Below the pieces are notes generated by a model. The model had not been told where the DNA came from. It did not search any database and saw only the letters and a program-made list of their open reading frames with translations. A program made the translations under genes and the position numbers. A stretch of 64,000 nt of DNA from Hungatella hathewayi WAL-18680 (GTDB taxonomy: Bacteria; Bacillota; Clostridia; Lachnospirales; Lachnospiraceae). The stretch spans positions 62,001 to 126,000 of the forward strand of contig NZ_JH379027.1 of the NCBI RefSeq assembly GCF_000235505.1, given 5' to 3'. Shown here piece after piece: positions 51,593-60,455 of this stretch (positions within the stretch are counted from its first letter, which is position 1; each line of letters starts with the position of its first letter).

Positions 51593-53270
51593 AAAGACTC
51601 CCCCGTATGGATACATGGTCGTTTAGATTGATTGACAACATTCCGTCCGGCGTCCATGTATCCCAAACCTGGGTATACACGCTGTATTGTGTATGGTCCG
51701 GAAACCACAGCGGTGTGAAATGCACAGATCGGTTATAGGTTGAGAATGCATTTGGACGGAAGGTAAATTTAGCGCTCCTTCCCCCGGAAGTCCGCTGGAG
51801 CAGACGAAGGTATGTCCCATAGTCAAATTCCGGAAATACGGAAAATGCGGTCTGAGGGTGGGTGATGTGGCTGGATGGGGCGCTGGTGGAAAGCGTTGCC
51901 CTCACGTCGGTTTTTACCCCATATCCGCTTTTCATGTTTTTTCCGGAAGCAGTCGGTACGAGATCATCCGGCATCAATGACATGGAGCCGGTGATGGAGG
52001 CGGAATATCCTGTGTAATCGTATTCCCAATATCCATTGTCAACCCAATGCCCGCCGTCGTCATGGTCGCACCAGTCCCATACCGGCACCCAGTAGCAGCG
52101 CCATACGCCCCAGTTTGCTGTCCGTTTCTGCGGGGCGTCCGGGAGTGAGGGAACCGAATAGCCCGGATTCGTGTCTGTTGCCAGCGGATCAGGCGGGACT
52201 TTCTCATTTAAGTCAACTATTTTTGCGGTAAACGTATCCTGCGCCGTATAAGCGCGCCGCACGGATATGGTGATGGGAACGGTCTGCGGGGTGCCGGGAG
52301 TGCGCCATTTTACCCAGACAACCTGTGAATCTCCGGCCGGAATCACAATATCTTGAATCCGGTAAGTCCTGCCCATAATATGAAAGGTTACAGACGCCGG
52401 ATTGTCGGGTGTCAAATCCCGGTCAGACCGGAGCGTGACTGCGGTGATCACATCTGTATTCACCCGGTACTCCATGTCGGGAGCCTCTATGTCCTCGCCG
52501 GGATTTTCCGGCTCCTCGGGTCCCTCGTCAAACCACACGAGGCCAAGACCCAGATAGTTTATAATATCAGCATTGGATTGCACTCCGGTTTTGGGACCTG
52601 TCCATGCAAAAAAGCCGATATCATCATATTCCAGGAACATTGCCAGGGGCAGGTTCTGAAAGGCCACGGTGGGAAGCCGCTGTCTTAGCGCTCCGCCCGA
52701 AAGCTGATCGTACAGGGCGGCTTCCGTTGCGGTAAAACAGTAATTCATGCCATTAAATGTGACATAAGCAATGGGTTCTAAGAGTATTTTGTATTCTCCG
52801 GAAAGCATCTTTTCATAGTTGACTCCGGTGGCTTCGGCAACCATCTGGCACGCGTACTCAGAACAAAAATAGCGTTTGATAATTTCAATCGAGGTAGGCC
52901 GGCTTTTGCTGTTTACAATGGGAGGCATGGAATAAGCGGGCTGTCTGCACTGATATGGAACTGCTGATTCCATGGCAAGCGGCGTTCCGTTCCGGTACTC
53001 AATTTTATTATTGGTGCCAAAATAATAGATGGTTGCCGGCTGCGGACGGTTGGAAAAGTCTACAGAACCGCTTACAGGAATGCCTGTTTCAGCATCTACC
53101 ACAGTTATCCGAACACCATCGTTTCCGGGAGACCATTTATTTTGGGACGTTCCCTGTCCCATGTTACCGCCTCCCTGGTCGATATTCCCCTCCCCGGCGG
53201 CCAGGGCGCTGGCAGGAACCAATACCAGCATCATAATCAGGGAACAGAGAATAGCAAATAGTTGCTTCAA
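51564..53270 (-). CDS. Large secreted protein linked to the Tad-like pilus
   Basis: A 568-residue exported protein. A signal peptide (about 1-25, MLVLVPASALA with AxA cleavage) is followed by a Gly/Gln/Asn-rich linker. Next come a beta-rich region (ITVVDAETGIPVSGSVDF, a prealbumin-like strand pattern), a globular region (about 100-235), and a Pro/Thr-rich central domain (about 255-350). The C-terminal third is rich in Trp and Tyr (WGVWRCYWVPVWDW, HDDGGHW). No sortase or transmembrane anchor was found. Located between cpaA and other pilus genes, it may be a tip adhesin or mating-contact protein. Function inferred. Confidence 0.55.
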   Translation of the reverse strand: MKQLFAILCSLIMMLVLVPASALAAGEGNIDQGGGNMGQGTSQNKWSPGNDGVRITVVDAETGIPVSGSVDFSNRPQPATIYYFGTNNKIEYRNGTPLAMESAVPYQCRQPAYSMPPIVNSKSRPTSIEIIKRYFCSEYACQMVAEATGVNYEKMLSGEYKILLEPIAYVTFNGMNYCFTATEAALYDQLSGGALRQRLPTVAFQNLPLAMFLEYDDIGFFAWTGPKTGVQSNADIINYLGLGLVWFDEGPEEPENPGEDIEAPDMEYRVNTDVITAVTLRSDRDLTPDNPASVTFHIMGRTYRIQDIVIPAGDSQVVWVKWRTPGTPQTVPITISVRRAYTAQDTFTAKIVDLNEKVPPDPLATDTNPGYSVPSLPDAPQKRTANWGVWRCYWVPVWDWCDHDDGGHWVDNGYWEYDYTGYSASITGSMSLMPDDLVPTASGKNMKSGYGVKTDVRATLSTSAPSSHITHPQTAFSVFPEFDYGTYLRLLQRTSGGRSAKFTFRPNAFSTYNRSVHFTPLWFPDHTQYSVYTQVWDTWTPDGMLSINLNDHVSIRGSLYDDWYTNRE

Positions 53271-53306
53271 GTGATATCACGCTCCTGTTCTTTTAAATTC
53301 TGGGTA

Positions 53307-53337
53307 TTAAAAAGCCGCCACTCATTCAAGCGGCGGC
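53307..53337 (-). terminator. Terminator after the DUF6550-like gene
   Basis: GCCGCC pairs with GGCGGC across an 11-12 base loop and is followed on the minus strand by TTTTTAATA. Confidence 0.75.
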
Positions 53338-53352
53338 AATACATATATTAAA

Positions 53353-53931
53353 CTAATCTCCCATATTTCCGACCATTTTGTCCGGGTCCCCGTCACTGTC
53401 GATTGTGGACTGGATTACCTCTGCCGGAGTCACCCAGCCGAATACCGGATCGTAATACGCCCCGTTCCCATCGGTGCTGCCTGGGGCCGGCGCGCTTTCC
53501 GCTTCTGGAGCCGGCGCGGTCACATCGGGAGCGGGATTGACCGGGTGTTCCGGTCCGGGATCTTCAATAATCGTCTTTCCCTCCGGCGCAGGCGGTGTCT
53601 CTGTCGGCTTTTCTGTGGGAGAAAACTCCACAGCAACATCCTTTTCTGTTTTCTCTGCAATCTTGGGGTATTCTGCGGTTGTTGTTTCAGCCGGAGCAGT
53701 AGTTGCCGACAAGGTGGTTTCGGGAACCGCCCTTGTTGTCTCCTCTAATTCGGGCGCTGTTTCAGAAGATGATTCCACCCATTCCTGTGAGGCTGTGGAA
53801 GGGGGAGGTTCATCAGCGGTAAACTGGCTGTTCTTATCTCTGTTTACCGCCCAGCAAATTCCCAGAATAGCAACACAGCACACAGACAGCATGGTGATAA
53901 GGAAGCCTCTGGATTTAAAAAATTTCTTCAT
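53353..53931 (-). CDS. Membrane-anchored Thr/Pro/Glu-rich protein (DUF6550-like)
   Basis: A 192-residue protein with an N-terminal membrane helix (about 10-29) and an extracellular low-complexity stalk (about 35-150, repeated ETT, APAPE and TTAPAE units). A short conserved end reads AYYDPVFGWVTPAEVIQ. Such stalks usually raise a domain above the cell wall. It sits within the pilus gene cluster, transcribed before the large secreted protein. Confidence 0.55.
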   Translation of the reverse strand: MKKFFKSRGFLITMLSVCCVAILGICWAVNRDKNSQFTADEPPPSTASQEWVESSSETAPELEETTRAVPETTLSATTAPAETTTAEYPKIAEKTEKDVAVEFSPTEKPTETPPAPEGKTIIEDPGPEHPVNPAPDVTAPAPEAESAPAPGSTDGNGAYYDPVFGWVTPAEVIQSTIDSDGDPDKMVGNMGD

Positions 53932-54002
53932 TCATTATCCTCCGATTGTTTTATTTAGCTATACTTTACGGGATATCTCTGCATTTTTCAACAAAAAGAG
54001 TA

Positions 54003-54503
54003 TTAAAATTTTGTGTTGTGATATCCGGTCAGTTCAATTCCCTGTGTGATAACAGGATAGGAGCGTCCAAACATTTTGACATAAAACTCCGCGTCACAAT
54101 AAAACGTGTATTTGACCCGGTCCCCGGTCACATGAAAATCCAGGGTGATGTTTTTGATCTTGTAATCGTCAGTAGACAGGGGAACCTTTGTGGACAGCCC
54201 CTCCCGCACCGTATCCTCCAGCATCTCCGTATAAGAACTGCTGGAATAAAGAGTGCTTAAATATTCGCTGAAATTCGTTTCCCTTTGGGATCGGTAGGTA
54301 TCCGCATAGATGCTGGCACTTAAATTGTTCAGCTCCATCTTGGCTCCATTGCGGATATTGATGCAGTTAATCCGGATAGAGGCGTACAGGAGAAGAAATG
54401 AAATCAGCATGACAATTCCCACAACAAAGAAGCAGGAGTAAATGGCAATCTCTCCGTGTTCATTACAGAGCCGTCCTCTTAGCCTGCGGTAAATATATTT
54501 CAT
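54003..54503 (-). CDS. TadE-like pilus protein
   Basis: A 166-residue protein with a basic N terminus, GEIAIYSCFF and one hydrophobic helix (VVGIVMLISFLLLYASIRI), then a polar extracytoplasmic domain. This is the layout of TadE/TadF pseudopilins. I chose ATG 54503, which follows GAGGTG. It overlaps the DUF4320 gene. Confidence 0.6.
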   Translation of the reverse strand: MKYIYRRLRGRLCNEHGEIAIYSCFFVVGIVMLISFLLLYASIRINCINIRNGAKMELNNLSASIYADTYRSQRETNFSEYLSTLYSSSSYTEMLEDTVREGLSTKVPLSTDDYKIKNITLDFHVTGDRVKYTFYCDAEFYVKMFGRSYPVITQGIELTGYHNTKF

Positions 54504-54511
54504 GCGCCACC

Positions 54512-54970
54512 TCATTTCCAATAATGTTCACTGACTCCGGAACCCCTTGCTACTATATTGATACGGACAAGACGGAGGTTCCAGAAGCCCCCCAGCTTTG
54601 CGCTGCCTTCAATCGTGATATAGAAGGGCGTTCCCAACTGGATTCCATAGCTCATGCCCGGCGGGGTGGGAGAGTGATAGGTGGCGTCAACAGAATATGT
54701 GATATTTTCCGCCCCCTCAATCTGGGAGCAGAGAAATTCAAACATCTCATCTGTTTCAGAATTGATACCGCCGGAAAGCTGTATCTGCTTTACCATCTCG
54801 TCCGCACAGTAATCCAGCTCCTGTTTCGTGGAAATGATAGAAAACAGGTCAATGATAAATGCCAGCAGCAGCACCGCGATAAAAATGAATACCATGGTGC
54901 TGAAATAGCTTGCCTCCGCCCGTTGGCTGCCCAGTATTACGCGGATTCTTTTCACTAAAATAATAATCAC
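54512..54970 (-). CDS. DUF4320-like pilus-associated protein
   Basis: A 152-residue protein with a basic N terminus and SQRAEASYFSTMVFIFIAVLLLAFIIDLFSI, a pilin-type helix, followed by ISTKQELDYCADEMVKQIQLSGG and a beta-rich end. It resembles DUF4320, which occurs with Tad-type genes on Firmicutes mobile elements. It starts at GTG 54970 or nearby. Overlapping frames with the TadE-like gene suggest coupling. Confidence 0.65.
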   Translation of the reverse strand: MIIILVKRIRVILGSQRAEASYFSTMVFIFIAVLLLAFIIDLFSIISTKQELDYCADEMVKQIQLSGGINSETDEMFEFLCSQIEGAENITYSVDATYHSPTPPGMSYGIQLGTPFYITIEGSAKLGGFWNLRLVRINIVARGSGVSEHYWK

Positions 54971-54981
54971 CGCCTTTACAG

Positions 54982-55020
54982 CAAAACAGCCGTCCGTGAC
55001 ACCAGGCGGCTGTTTTGCAA
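54982..55020. terminator. Strong hairpin between pilus and coupling-protein blocks
   Basis: A perfect 12-base stem, GCAAAACAGCCG (54982-54993) and CGGCTGTTTTGC (55008-55019), lies after the S1-domain gene in transcription order. It probably separates the two operons. Confidence 0.75.
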
Positions 55021-55123
55021 AGTTTTAACTGTACACATTATATCAGATACGGCTTTACGGTAAAATAGCAGAACCGTGCCAATATTGTGCAGATCTGTGC
55101 CAATATTCTGCCATTGGTACAGA

Positions 55124-56581
55124 TCAAAGATTCTGGCGGATAATGCGGGTGATAATTCCAACCGCCACGCCGCGCTCCTCGTCAATTCTCGTCACTGCAA
55201 AGCTCACATCGTCCTTTTTTCCAGGCATACGCTGGTCATAGCAGGAATGGGCCACCGCATTTACCCCGTTGGAGAGCCGGACATAAACGACACCTTTGTG
55301 AACGTCCGTAACCTTACCCGCATACTTGCTTTGAATCCGGCATTTTTTCAAATTCTCGCTGTTATTATTCTGTGTTACACTCTTGATATCAGCCTTTACA
55401 CTGATTTCCTCCAGGCTGTCCCGTCTCACCCCAAGAACACGCACCAGAACCTCGTCACCCACAGAAAACCGCTCATGGGCGTCCCCGACCCAGTCCCAGG
55501 CCAGATCCCGGGCCATAATGGAACATTCTACGCCGAAAATCTCCACACGGATAACCTTTTCAGCCACAGCTATAATACGGGCCTGGACAACGCGCCCTTC
55601 ATAGATACGGTACATGCCCGCAGAATCACTATCCAGATAGAAAATCTGCCGTTTTTTCAGCATGGCTTCCTGTCTGCTTGCGACCACGCTGCGGGTTTTG
55701 GAGTCAATTCCCTTTACCACAAAATCTATATGAGCGCCCAGCATATTGTTCAGAATCTTGTTCTGCCGCAGCATCAAATCCGCATAAGCCTGGCCCGAAG
55801 GACTGCGCCCCACCTGAATCATCATTTCCTTCAGGGGGATTACAATACGGAAGCCTTTATAATCCGCAATGGCAATGGTTTTTCCGGAATCCGTCTGTTC
55901 AATCCCGCATAGCTGCCCCATGAGAATCCGGCGTGTTCGGTACGCATTATGGATTTCATGCCAGATAACATCTTCCCGTTCCTCGGCCGTCTCAACCTCG
56001 CTGCGTGCTTCAATCGTCAGTACCGGGGCCTCTGCCGCAGGACGGCCGCGGGAAGCACGCCGGGAGGCAGGAGGAGAAGAGGCAGAGGCCGGCTCTCTGC
56101 CTTCAGCCAAATCTTCTGTGAATTCCGTCATTTCCGCAGTCAGAGCTTCCGTCTCGCCTCCATTGGCCTCTGTGATAAAAGACGATGTTACCGATCCTTC
56201 CATAGCGTCAGACTGTTCTACAGCTTTCGTACTTCTGGTGTCGCTTTTTTTCCTTGCCGCTCTCTTAGGACTGGCAGAGGGAGGGGGATCGGAAGCTCCA
56301 TCATTGATTCCAGTGACTTCAACTTCGCTGTCCTCCCAGTCAGCAGTTTCACAAGATAATTCATCATCAGACGATCCGGGAATCGCATTACCGGTTAAGT
56401 CCGGTCCCATGTCCGACAGAAGCTCGTCCAATTCAGGCTCAACTTCCCCTGCTGCAGCAGGAGCGTCCGTGCAATCAGCCATTTCCTCCAGCAAAATTGC
56501 CCCGCTGTCAGCAGCTTCGGAATTTTCTGTACCGATAACTGCGGGTTCCTGTTCTAATAATTCCTTTTTCTTAGCAGCCAT
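55124..56581 (-). CDS. S1-domain RNA-binding protein in the transfer locus
   Basis: A 485-residue protein. Residues 1-195 are acidic and low in complexity (Glu/Ala/Ser-rich, with AARKKSDTRSTK). The remainder has at least two S1-type OB repeats (GRVVQARIIAVAEKVIRVEIFGVEC about 320; GKVTDVHKGVVYVRLSNGVNAVAHS about 435) and DEVLVRVLGVRRDSLEEISVKADIK between. This resembles a ribosomal S1-like protein fused to a disordered acidic arm. It starts after AAGGAGG and is 22 bases after the coupling protein, so it may regulate transfer mRNAs or bind transferred nucleic acid. Confidence 0.7.
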   Translation of the reverse strand: MAAKKKELLEQEPAVIGTENSEAADSGAILLEEMADCTDAPAAAGEVEPELDELLSDMGPDLTGNAIPGSSDDELSCETADWEDSEVEVTGINDGASDPPPSASPKRAARKKSDTRSTKAVEQSDAMEGSVTSSFITEANGGETEALTAEMTEFTEDLAEGREPASASSPPASRRASRGRPAAEAPVLTIEARSEVETAEEREDVIWHEIHNAYRTRRILMGQLCGIEQTDSGKTIAIADYKGFRIVIPLKEMMIQVGRSPSGQAYADLMLRQNKILNNMLGAHIDFVVKGIDSKTRSVVASRQEAMLKKRQIFYLDSDSAGMYRIYEGRVVQARIIAVAEKVIRVEIFGVECSIMARDLAWDWVGDAHERFSVGDEVLVRVLGVRRDSLEEISVKADIKSVTQNNNSENLKKCRIQSKYAGKVTDVHKGVVYVRLSNGVNAVAHSCYDQRMPGKKDDVSFAVTRIDEERGVAVGIITRIIRQNL

Positions 56582-56603
56582 AAAAACCTCCTTATAAAAT
56601 GTA

Positions 56604-58505
56604 TTAAGATAAAATAGAATCTTTATCCGATGTAATGATATCAGCCGTAAAAGTCACTTCTGGCTCAGCCGGCGCGGCTTCTTTGGCGGCGGTCTGTGCC
56701 CTGGTTTCTTTTGGCTTTCGTGCCGCCGCCTTTTTAGGCGTCTTTGGTTTGGCTTTTGCCATATCCTGTGCCTCCTGTTCTAATCTGCGCCATTCCGGAA
56801 TATGGGCAGAAGCCTTGCAGGATTGGAGCTTTGGATACTCCGGGTGCTTCGAGTAGTCGAATTTATTGACTTTCAACGCCTTCTTTCCCCGGATAATTAC
56901 AAGCGCCTGGTCAATCGGCAGGCGCAGCACTTCGTCCGGAGTCAGGACCGGACGTTTGCCCACGCCGCTTGTCTCCCGGTATTCAGGCGTATAGTTGGAA
57001 ATACGCCATGTTCCCAGCTGCTTTGACTTGCTGGATACCGCAACGCTGGCAAGCCCTGTGCGGGAACTGATAAATTCCGCGGTCAGCTCGTCCGTACAGC
57101 CCAGAAAATACTGGATATCGCAATTTCCCAGGATTTCCTGCCACTGATTCAATGGGTAGCGGTTCTGAAGCCCCGCCAGGTTTTGAAATACGCAGCTCAT
57201 TGATATATTTCTGGATCGAATTACCGAGATTTTTCTGCTTAAATCCGGAATGACGCCGCAGGCGCACAGCTCCTCTCCTAAAACATGTACCGGAACCGGA
57301 AGCCTGCCGCCCTCACAGTTTTTATCCGCAAACCGTACCAGCTTGATAAACACAAAGGACAGAAACAGCGAAGAGAGAAAATCAAAGGTGCTGTCCTGAT
57401 CGCTGGTAATGCAGAAGTAAGCGCATGGTTTTTGACCCGGAAGCTCCAGGTCAATTTCATCGCGGGCAGTAATTTTCTTGATGATTTCGGACTGGAACAC
57501 CTGCAGACGGCTTCCCAGCCCAATGATAACGCCGCTCCTCACAGAATCGGAAGCCTGCTTAAACAGGCTGAACGGCGCTTTTGCCGGGTGTGTGGAAGGC
57601 AGAGTATCAAATAAATTGTTGAGATCGGATTCCGCATTCAGCGTCAATAGCTGGTAAACCTGCCCGATATTCTTATTTTCAGGAGCATAGCTTCGGTCCA
57701 CATATAAAACCAGAGCCTTTAATAAATTCATTTCCGCAGAATCCCAAAAGTGGTCGCCTTTTCCGTTGGTTGTGGTGTTTTTTATAATAACGTCTACAAA
57801 AAGCTGCGCCATCAGCTCCTGACCGTCAATCTCGCAAAGGCAGTTCCAGGAATCGGAATTTTCAGCGGAAACAAGATTGAACACTCGGACAATATACCCT
57901 TTATCCCGCAGATATTCGCTGGACTTTTCATAAAGCTCTGACTTTGGATCGCAGATAATCAGGGATTCCCCGCAGGCAACGCTCTGTAAGATGCGGTTCA
58001 TGCAAAAGGATCGGGTTTTCATGGAGCCGCTGGCGCCATACACGGCCAGATTGCGGTTGAGTCTGGTTTCCTTGGGCACACAGACCGCCTTATTGTTCAG
58101 CATACCGAGAATGGTGCCGGGGTGCCCGCGCAGATCCGACACCAGCTCCAGGACCCCGTCCATTTCCTCACGGTTCATCCAGCCGGAGGTTCCATACGTC
58201 CCCTTGGTGGAGTATGTAAAATTCCGGTCCTTATCGTACTCGCCGTCCTCGCTGTACCCAAGACGCATGACCATAACCAGCAAAATGGCGAACAGGCCAA
58301 TGCAGATTAAGACGCCATACACTCCATAGGGCGGACGGAACACCAGGGTCAGGCAGGTAAAAAAATCAGGCGTTGGCATAACCGGAGATGTACCGTCTCC
58401 AGGAACGCCGCCGCCTTGCTGCCATACTGCATAATTTCCGATAAACTGCGCCAGATAGCCCCCTGCATATAAAATGGAAAGGACTGCCAATGGCGCGGCA
58501 ATCAT
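56604..58505 (-). CDS. virD4: VirD4/TraG-type conjugative coupling protein
   Basis: A 633-residue ATPase that brings the DNA-protein complex to the transfer channel. N-terminal membrane helices (about 1-25 and 62-82) are followed by Walker A GASGSMKTR (157-165), Walker B SLIICDPKSEL and a TraG-type segment (LGEELCACGVIPDLSRKISVIRSRNISMSC). A Lys/Ala/Pro-rich C-terminal tail (about 585-620) could bind DNA or the relaxosome. The first ATG in frame is at 58505 but has no ribosome site. An AUA at 58532 preceded by AGGAGG at eight bases would add GKYKLIKT and overlaps the upstream stop as ATAG. Confidence 0.88.
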   Translation of the reverse strand: MIAAPLAVLSILYAGGYLAQFIGNYAVWQQGGGVPGDGTSPVMPTPDFFTCLTLVFRPPYGVYGVLICIGLFAILLVMVMRLGYSEDGEYDKDRNFTYSTKGTYGTSGWMNREEMDGVLELVSDLRGHPGTILGMLNNKAVCVPKETRLNRNLAVYGASGSMKTRSFCMNRILQSVACGESLIICDPKSELYEKSSEYLRDKGYIVRVFNLVSAENSDSWNCLCEIDGQELMAQLFVDVIIKNTTTNGKGDHFWDSAEMNLLKALVLYVDRSYAPENKNIGQVYQLLTLNAESDLNNLFDTLPSTHPAKAPFSLFKQASDSVRSGVIIGLGSRLQVFQSEIIKKITARDEIDLELPGQKPCAYFCITSDQDSTFDFLSSLFLSFVFIKLVRFADKNCEGGRLPVPVHVLGEELCACGVIPDLSRKISVIRSRNISMSCVFQNLAGLQNRYPLNQWQEILGNCDIQYFLGCTDELTAEFISSRTGLASVAVSSKSKQLGTWRISNYTPEYRETSGVGKRPVLTPDEVLRLPIDQALVIIRGKKALKVNKFDYSKHPEYPKLQSCKASAHIPEWRRLEQEAQDMAKAKPKTPKKAAARKPKETRAQTAAKEAAPAEPEVTFTADIITSDKDSILS

Positions 58506-58528
58506 AGTTTTGATTAATTTATATTTTC

Positions 58529-59652
58529 CTATGGAAAGAACCTCCTGTTAAATTTAGTAAAATCAATGGTCTGGAAGCGCATTGCGGGAATGCAGTACCG
58601 GCGCAGCACATCACACTGGAAGTCAAAGCAAACCAGCGTTCCGCCTTTCCCCTGCAGGCTGAGGGCCGCGTTAAACCGGGCAATCCGGGGCAGGTCAAAA
58701 AAATATCCGAACAGCACCGGTTCCCCACTCCGGTCAATGGCGTCATTTTCAATATGCCAGTCAGGTATCCGTTCTCCAAAGCCCTGCCCCAGTATCCGGT
58801 CAAGCTCAGCGGTCATAGCCGGATTGCAGAGAAGCCTTAAAAGCGTCTCCCCATGTGGATTGTTTGTCAGATAATAAAAATGTTCATAGTTGCCATCAAG
58901 AATAAAATAATTTTGTTTTTTCTCCCTGCCGGCAACGAGTATTTCATAAGCCAGCTCCATGCTGTCTCCAAACAGCAGCGCTTTTACATCGTCCATCTGA
59001 TACTGGCTGTGGAGACGGCGCTGGCACAGCTCCATCTGCAGCAGCGCCTTAACACGAAGCTCGGAACGGTTTTCCCATCGGGTAAGGGAGTCACCATTGT
59101 TGTAGACGGAGAATATACCAGAGGGGGACAGGAGCACGCCGGCCATACGGGAGCCCCTGATTTTTGCGGCCTCCATTCCCAGATCCTTGACCTCCCGCGA
59201 GCTGTAAAAGGCCGGTTCCCCAATATGGGATACCGGGGAGCCGGACGGTGAGAATACCTCTGGTTTTATATCCCGGAAAATATGGACGCCCGCCAGTTTC
59301 ATGTTTACATAGACAACTGCAATCTGATAGAGGCGCAGCCGCCTTGTAAATTCCCCCTTTAGAAGGTTTGTATCCGAATTCCCCTCCAGATAAAAAGAGA
59401 ACCGGCCGGGCTGTTCTGCCATCAGCTGCGCTTTCGCCTGGGCGGTTAACCGGTATGTCCTCAAATGATCCCGGTAAAACGTGCGTATCAGCCCTTCTCT
59501 TTTCAACGTCTTGACAACAGACTCCTTATAGGTACTGCCGCCAGGAAGTCTGGAAAGCAGGTCAGCCGGAAAGTCGCCGGACAGCGCTATCAGTTCAAGA
59601 AGCTGATACAGTTGTGTATCGCGTCTGGGTAGAGTGTGGATAATTACCCCAT
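58529..59652 (-). CDS. Winged-helix transfer protein with a frameshifted start
   Basis: A protein of about 370 residues whose reading frame is clear from about 59646 to 58529. The N-terminal QLYQLLELIALSGDFPADLL and KTLKREGLIRTFYRDHLRTY segments look like a winged helix. The middle and end are mixed alpha/beta with VLFGYFFDLPRIARF. The only ATG with a ribosome site (AAAGGAGG, seven bases from 59652) reads ATG-GGG-TAA. One extra G in the four-G run would put it in frame, giving MGVIIHTLPRRDT. The first NTG in frame otherwise is TTG at 59506. It could be a replication-relaxation/MobC-like accessory; this is uncertain. Confidence 0.55.
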
Positions 59653-59792
59653 AAAACCACCTCCTTTGTGGAAAAGACTACCGAGGCTGAAAAGACTTCG
59701 GTAAAATTCAGCCGGGCTGCTTTGCAAAAAGTAACGGAACTGTCGAAAAATCCGGTGTTAAGGTACTATCCCTAAAAAAACAGGGCAGATAC

Positions 59793-60455
59793 CTAAAAAT
59801 CGGATATATTTTTCAGCCCCTTTTCCCGCTTAGCCAGCCATGCCGGAAAACGGTTTTTGGGAATGACAAAGATACGCGTGCAGTCCTTTTCGCCAAATTC
59901 CGTTGTATTGTAGGCATCACAGAGGAGTCCCGTATCATCAACCATGATATAGGAGGCCAGAACATCTAAAATCTGCTTCAGCTCCATATTGTCGTAATCG
60001 TGGACACGCCGGGCGGGAAGCTCCATGCTGTAGGTATGGGAAAAACAGACTACGCACTCCCTGTATTTTGGCAGCGTATTCTGTCCGGCATATTGGCTCA
60101 AATAAAAGTGAAGCGGGTCAAGCAGAAATTCCACGCTCTTGCGGTTCCGGCGCTTTGGAAGCAGGCTGGGCAGCGTCACCTCCAGGATTTCATCTTCATA
60201 AAGGATCTCAACTCCATGGACCTCACAGGCCAGACCATGATATTCAGGCTTTTTTATCCCGCCGGTGGAAAAAATTAAATGACGCAGCTCACAGGCGATT
60301 TTTTCTGCCCGCAGCGCGGCGTCCGTAGACAGCACCTCATAGTTATCAGGATACCGCTGGATATCAGCAGTTCCCATAGCGTAGAGGGTATTTGACAGAC
60401 GGGCCAGGTCATCGAGTATCTGCCCGATTTGTTGGGAAAGATGTTTTCTCTCCAA
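59793..60455 (-). CDS. DUF6100-like hypothetical protein
   Basis: A 220-residue protein. The N-terminal half is helical (QQIGQILDDLARLSNTLYAMG), the C-terminal half beta-rich with TLPSLLPKRRNRKSVEFLLDPLHFYL. It resembles a protein family I know as DUF6100 from conjugative elements. TTG start after GGAGGAATG, overlapping the DUF5697-like stop. No catalytic residues are obvious. Confidence 0.6.
   Translation of the reverse strand: MERKHLSQQIGQILDDLARLSNTLYAMGTADIQRYPDNYEVLSTDAALRAEKIACELRHLIFSTGGIKKPEYHGLACEVHGVEILYEDEILEVTLPSLLPKRRNRKSVEFLLDPLHFYLSQYAGQNTLPKYRECVVCFSHTYSMELPARRVHDYDNMELKQILDVLASYIMVDDTGLLCDAYNTTEFGEKDCTRIFVIPKNRFPAWLAKREKGLKNISDF

Noticed and set aside
55869-56597. 242-codon plus-strand ORF opposite the S1-domain gene
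   Set aside because: It mirrors the Glu/Ala-rich arm of that protein, giving Ser/Ala/Val repeats; it lacks a ribosome site.
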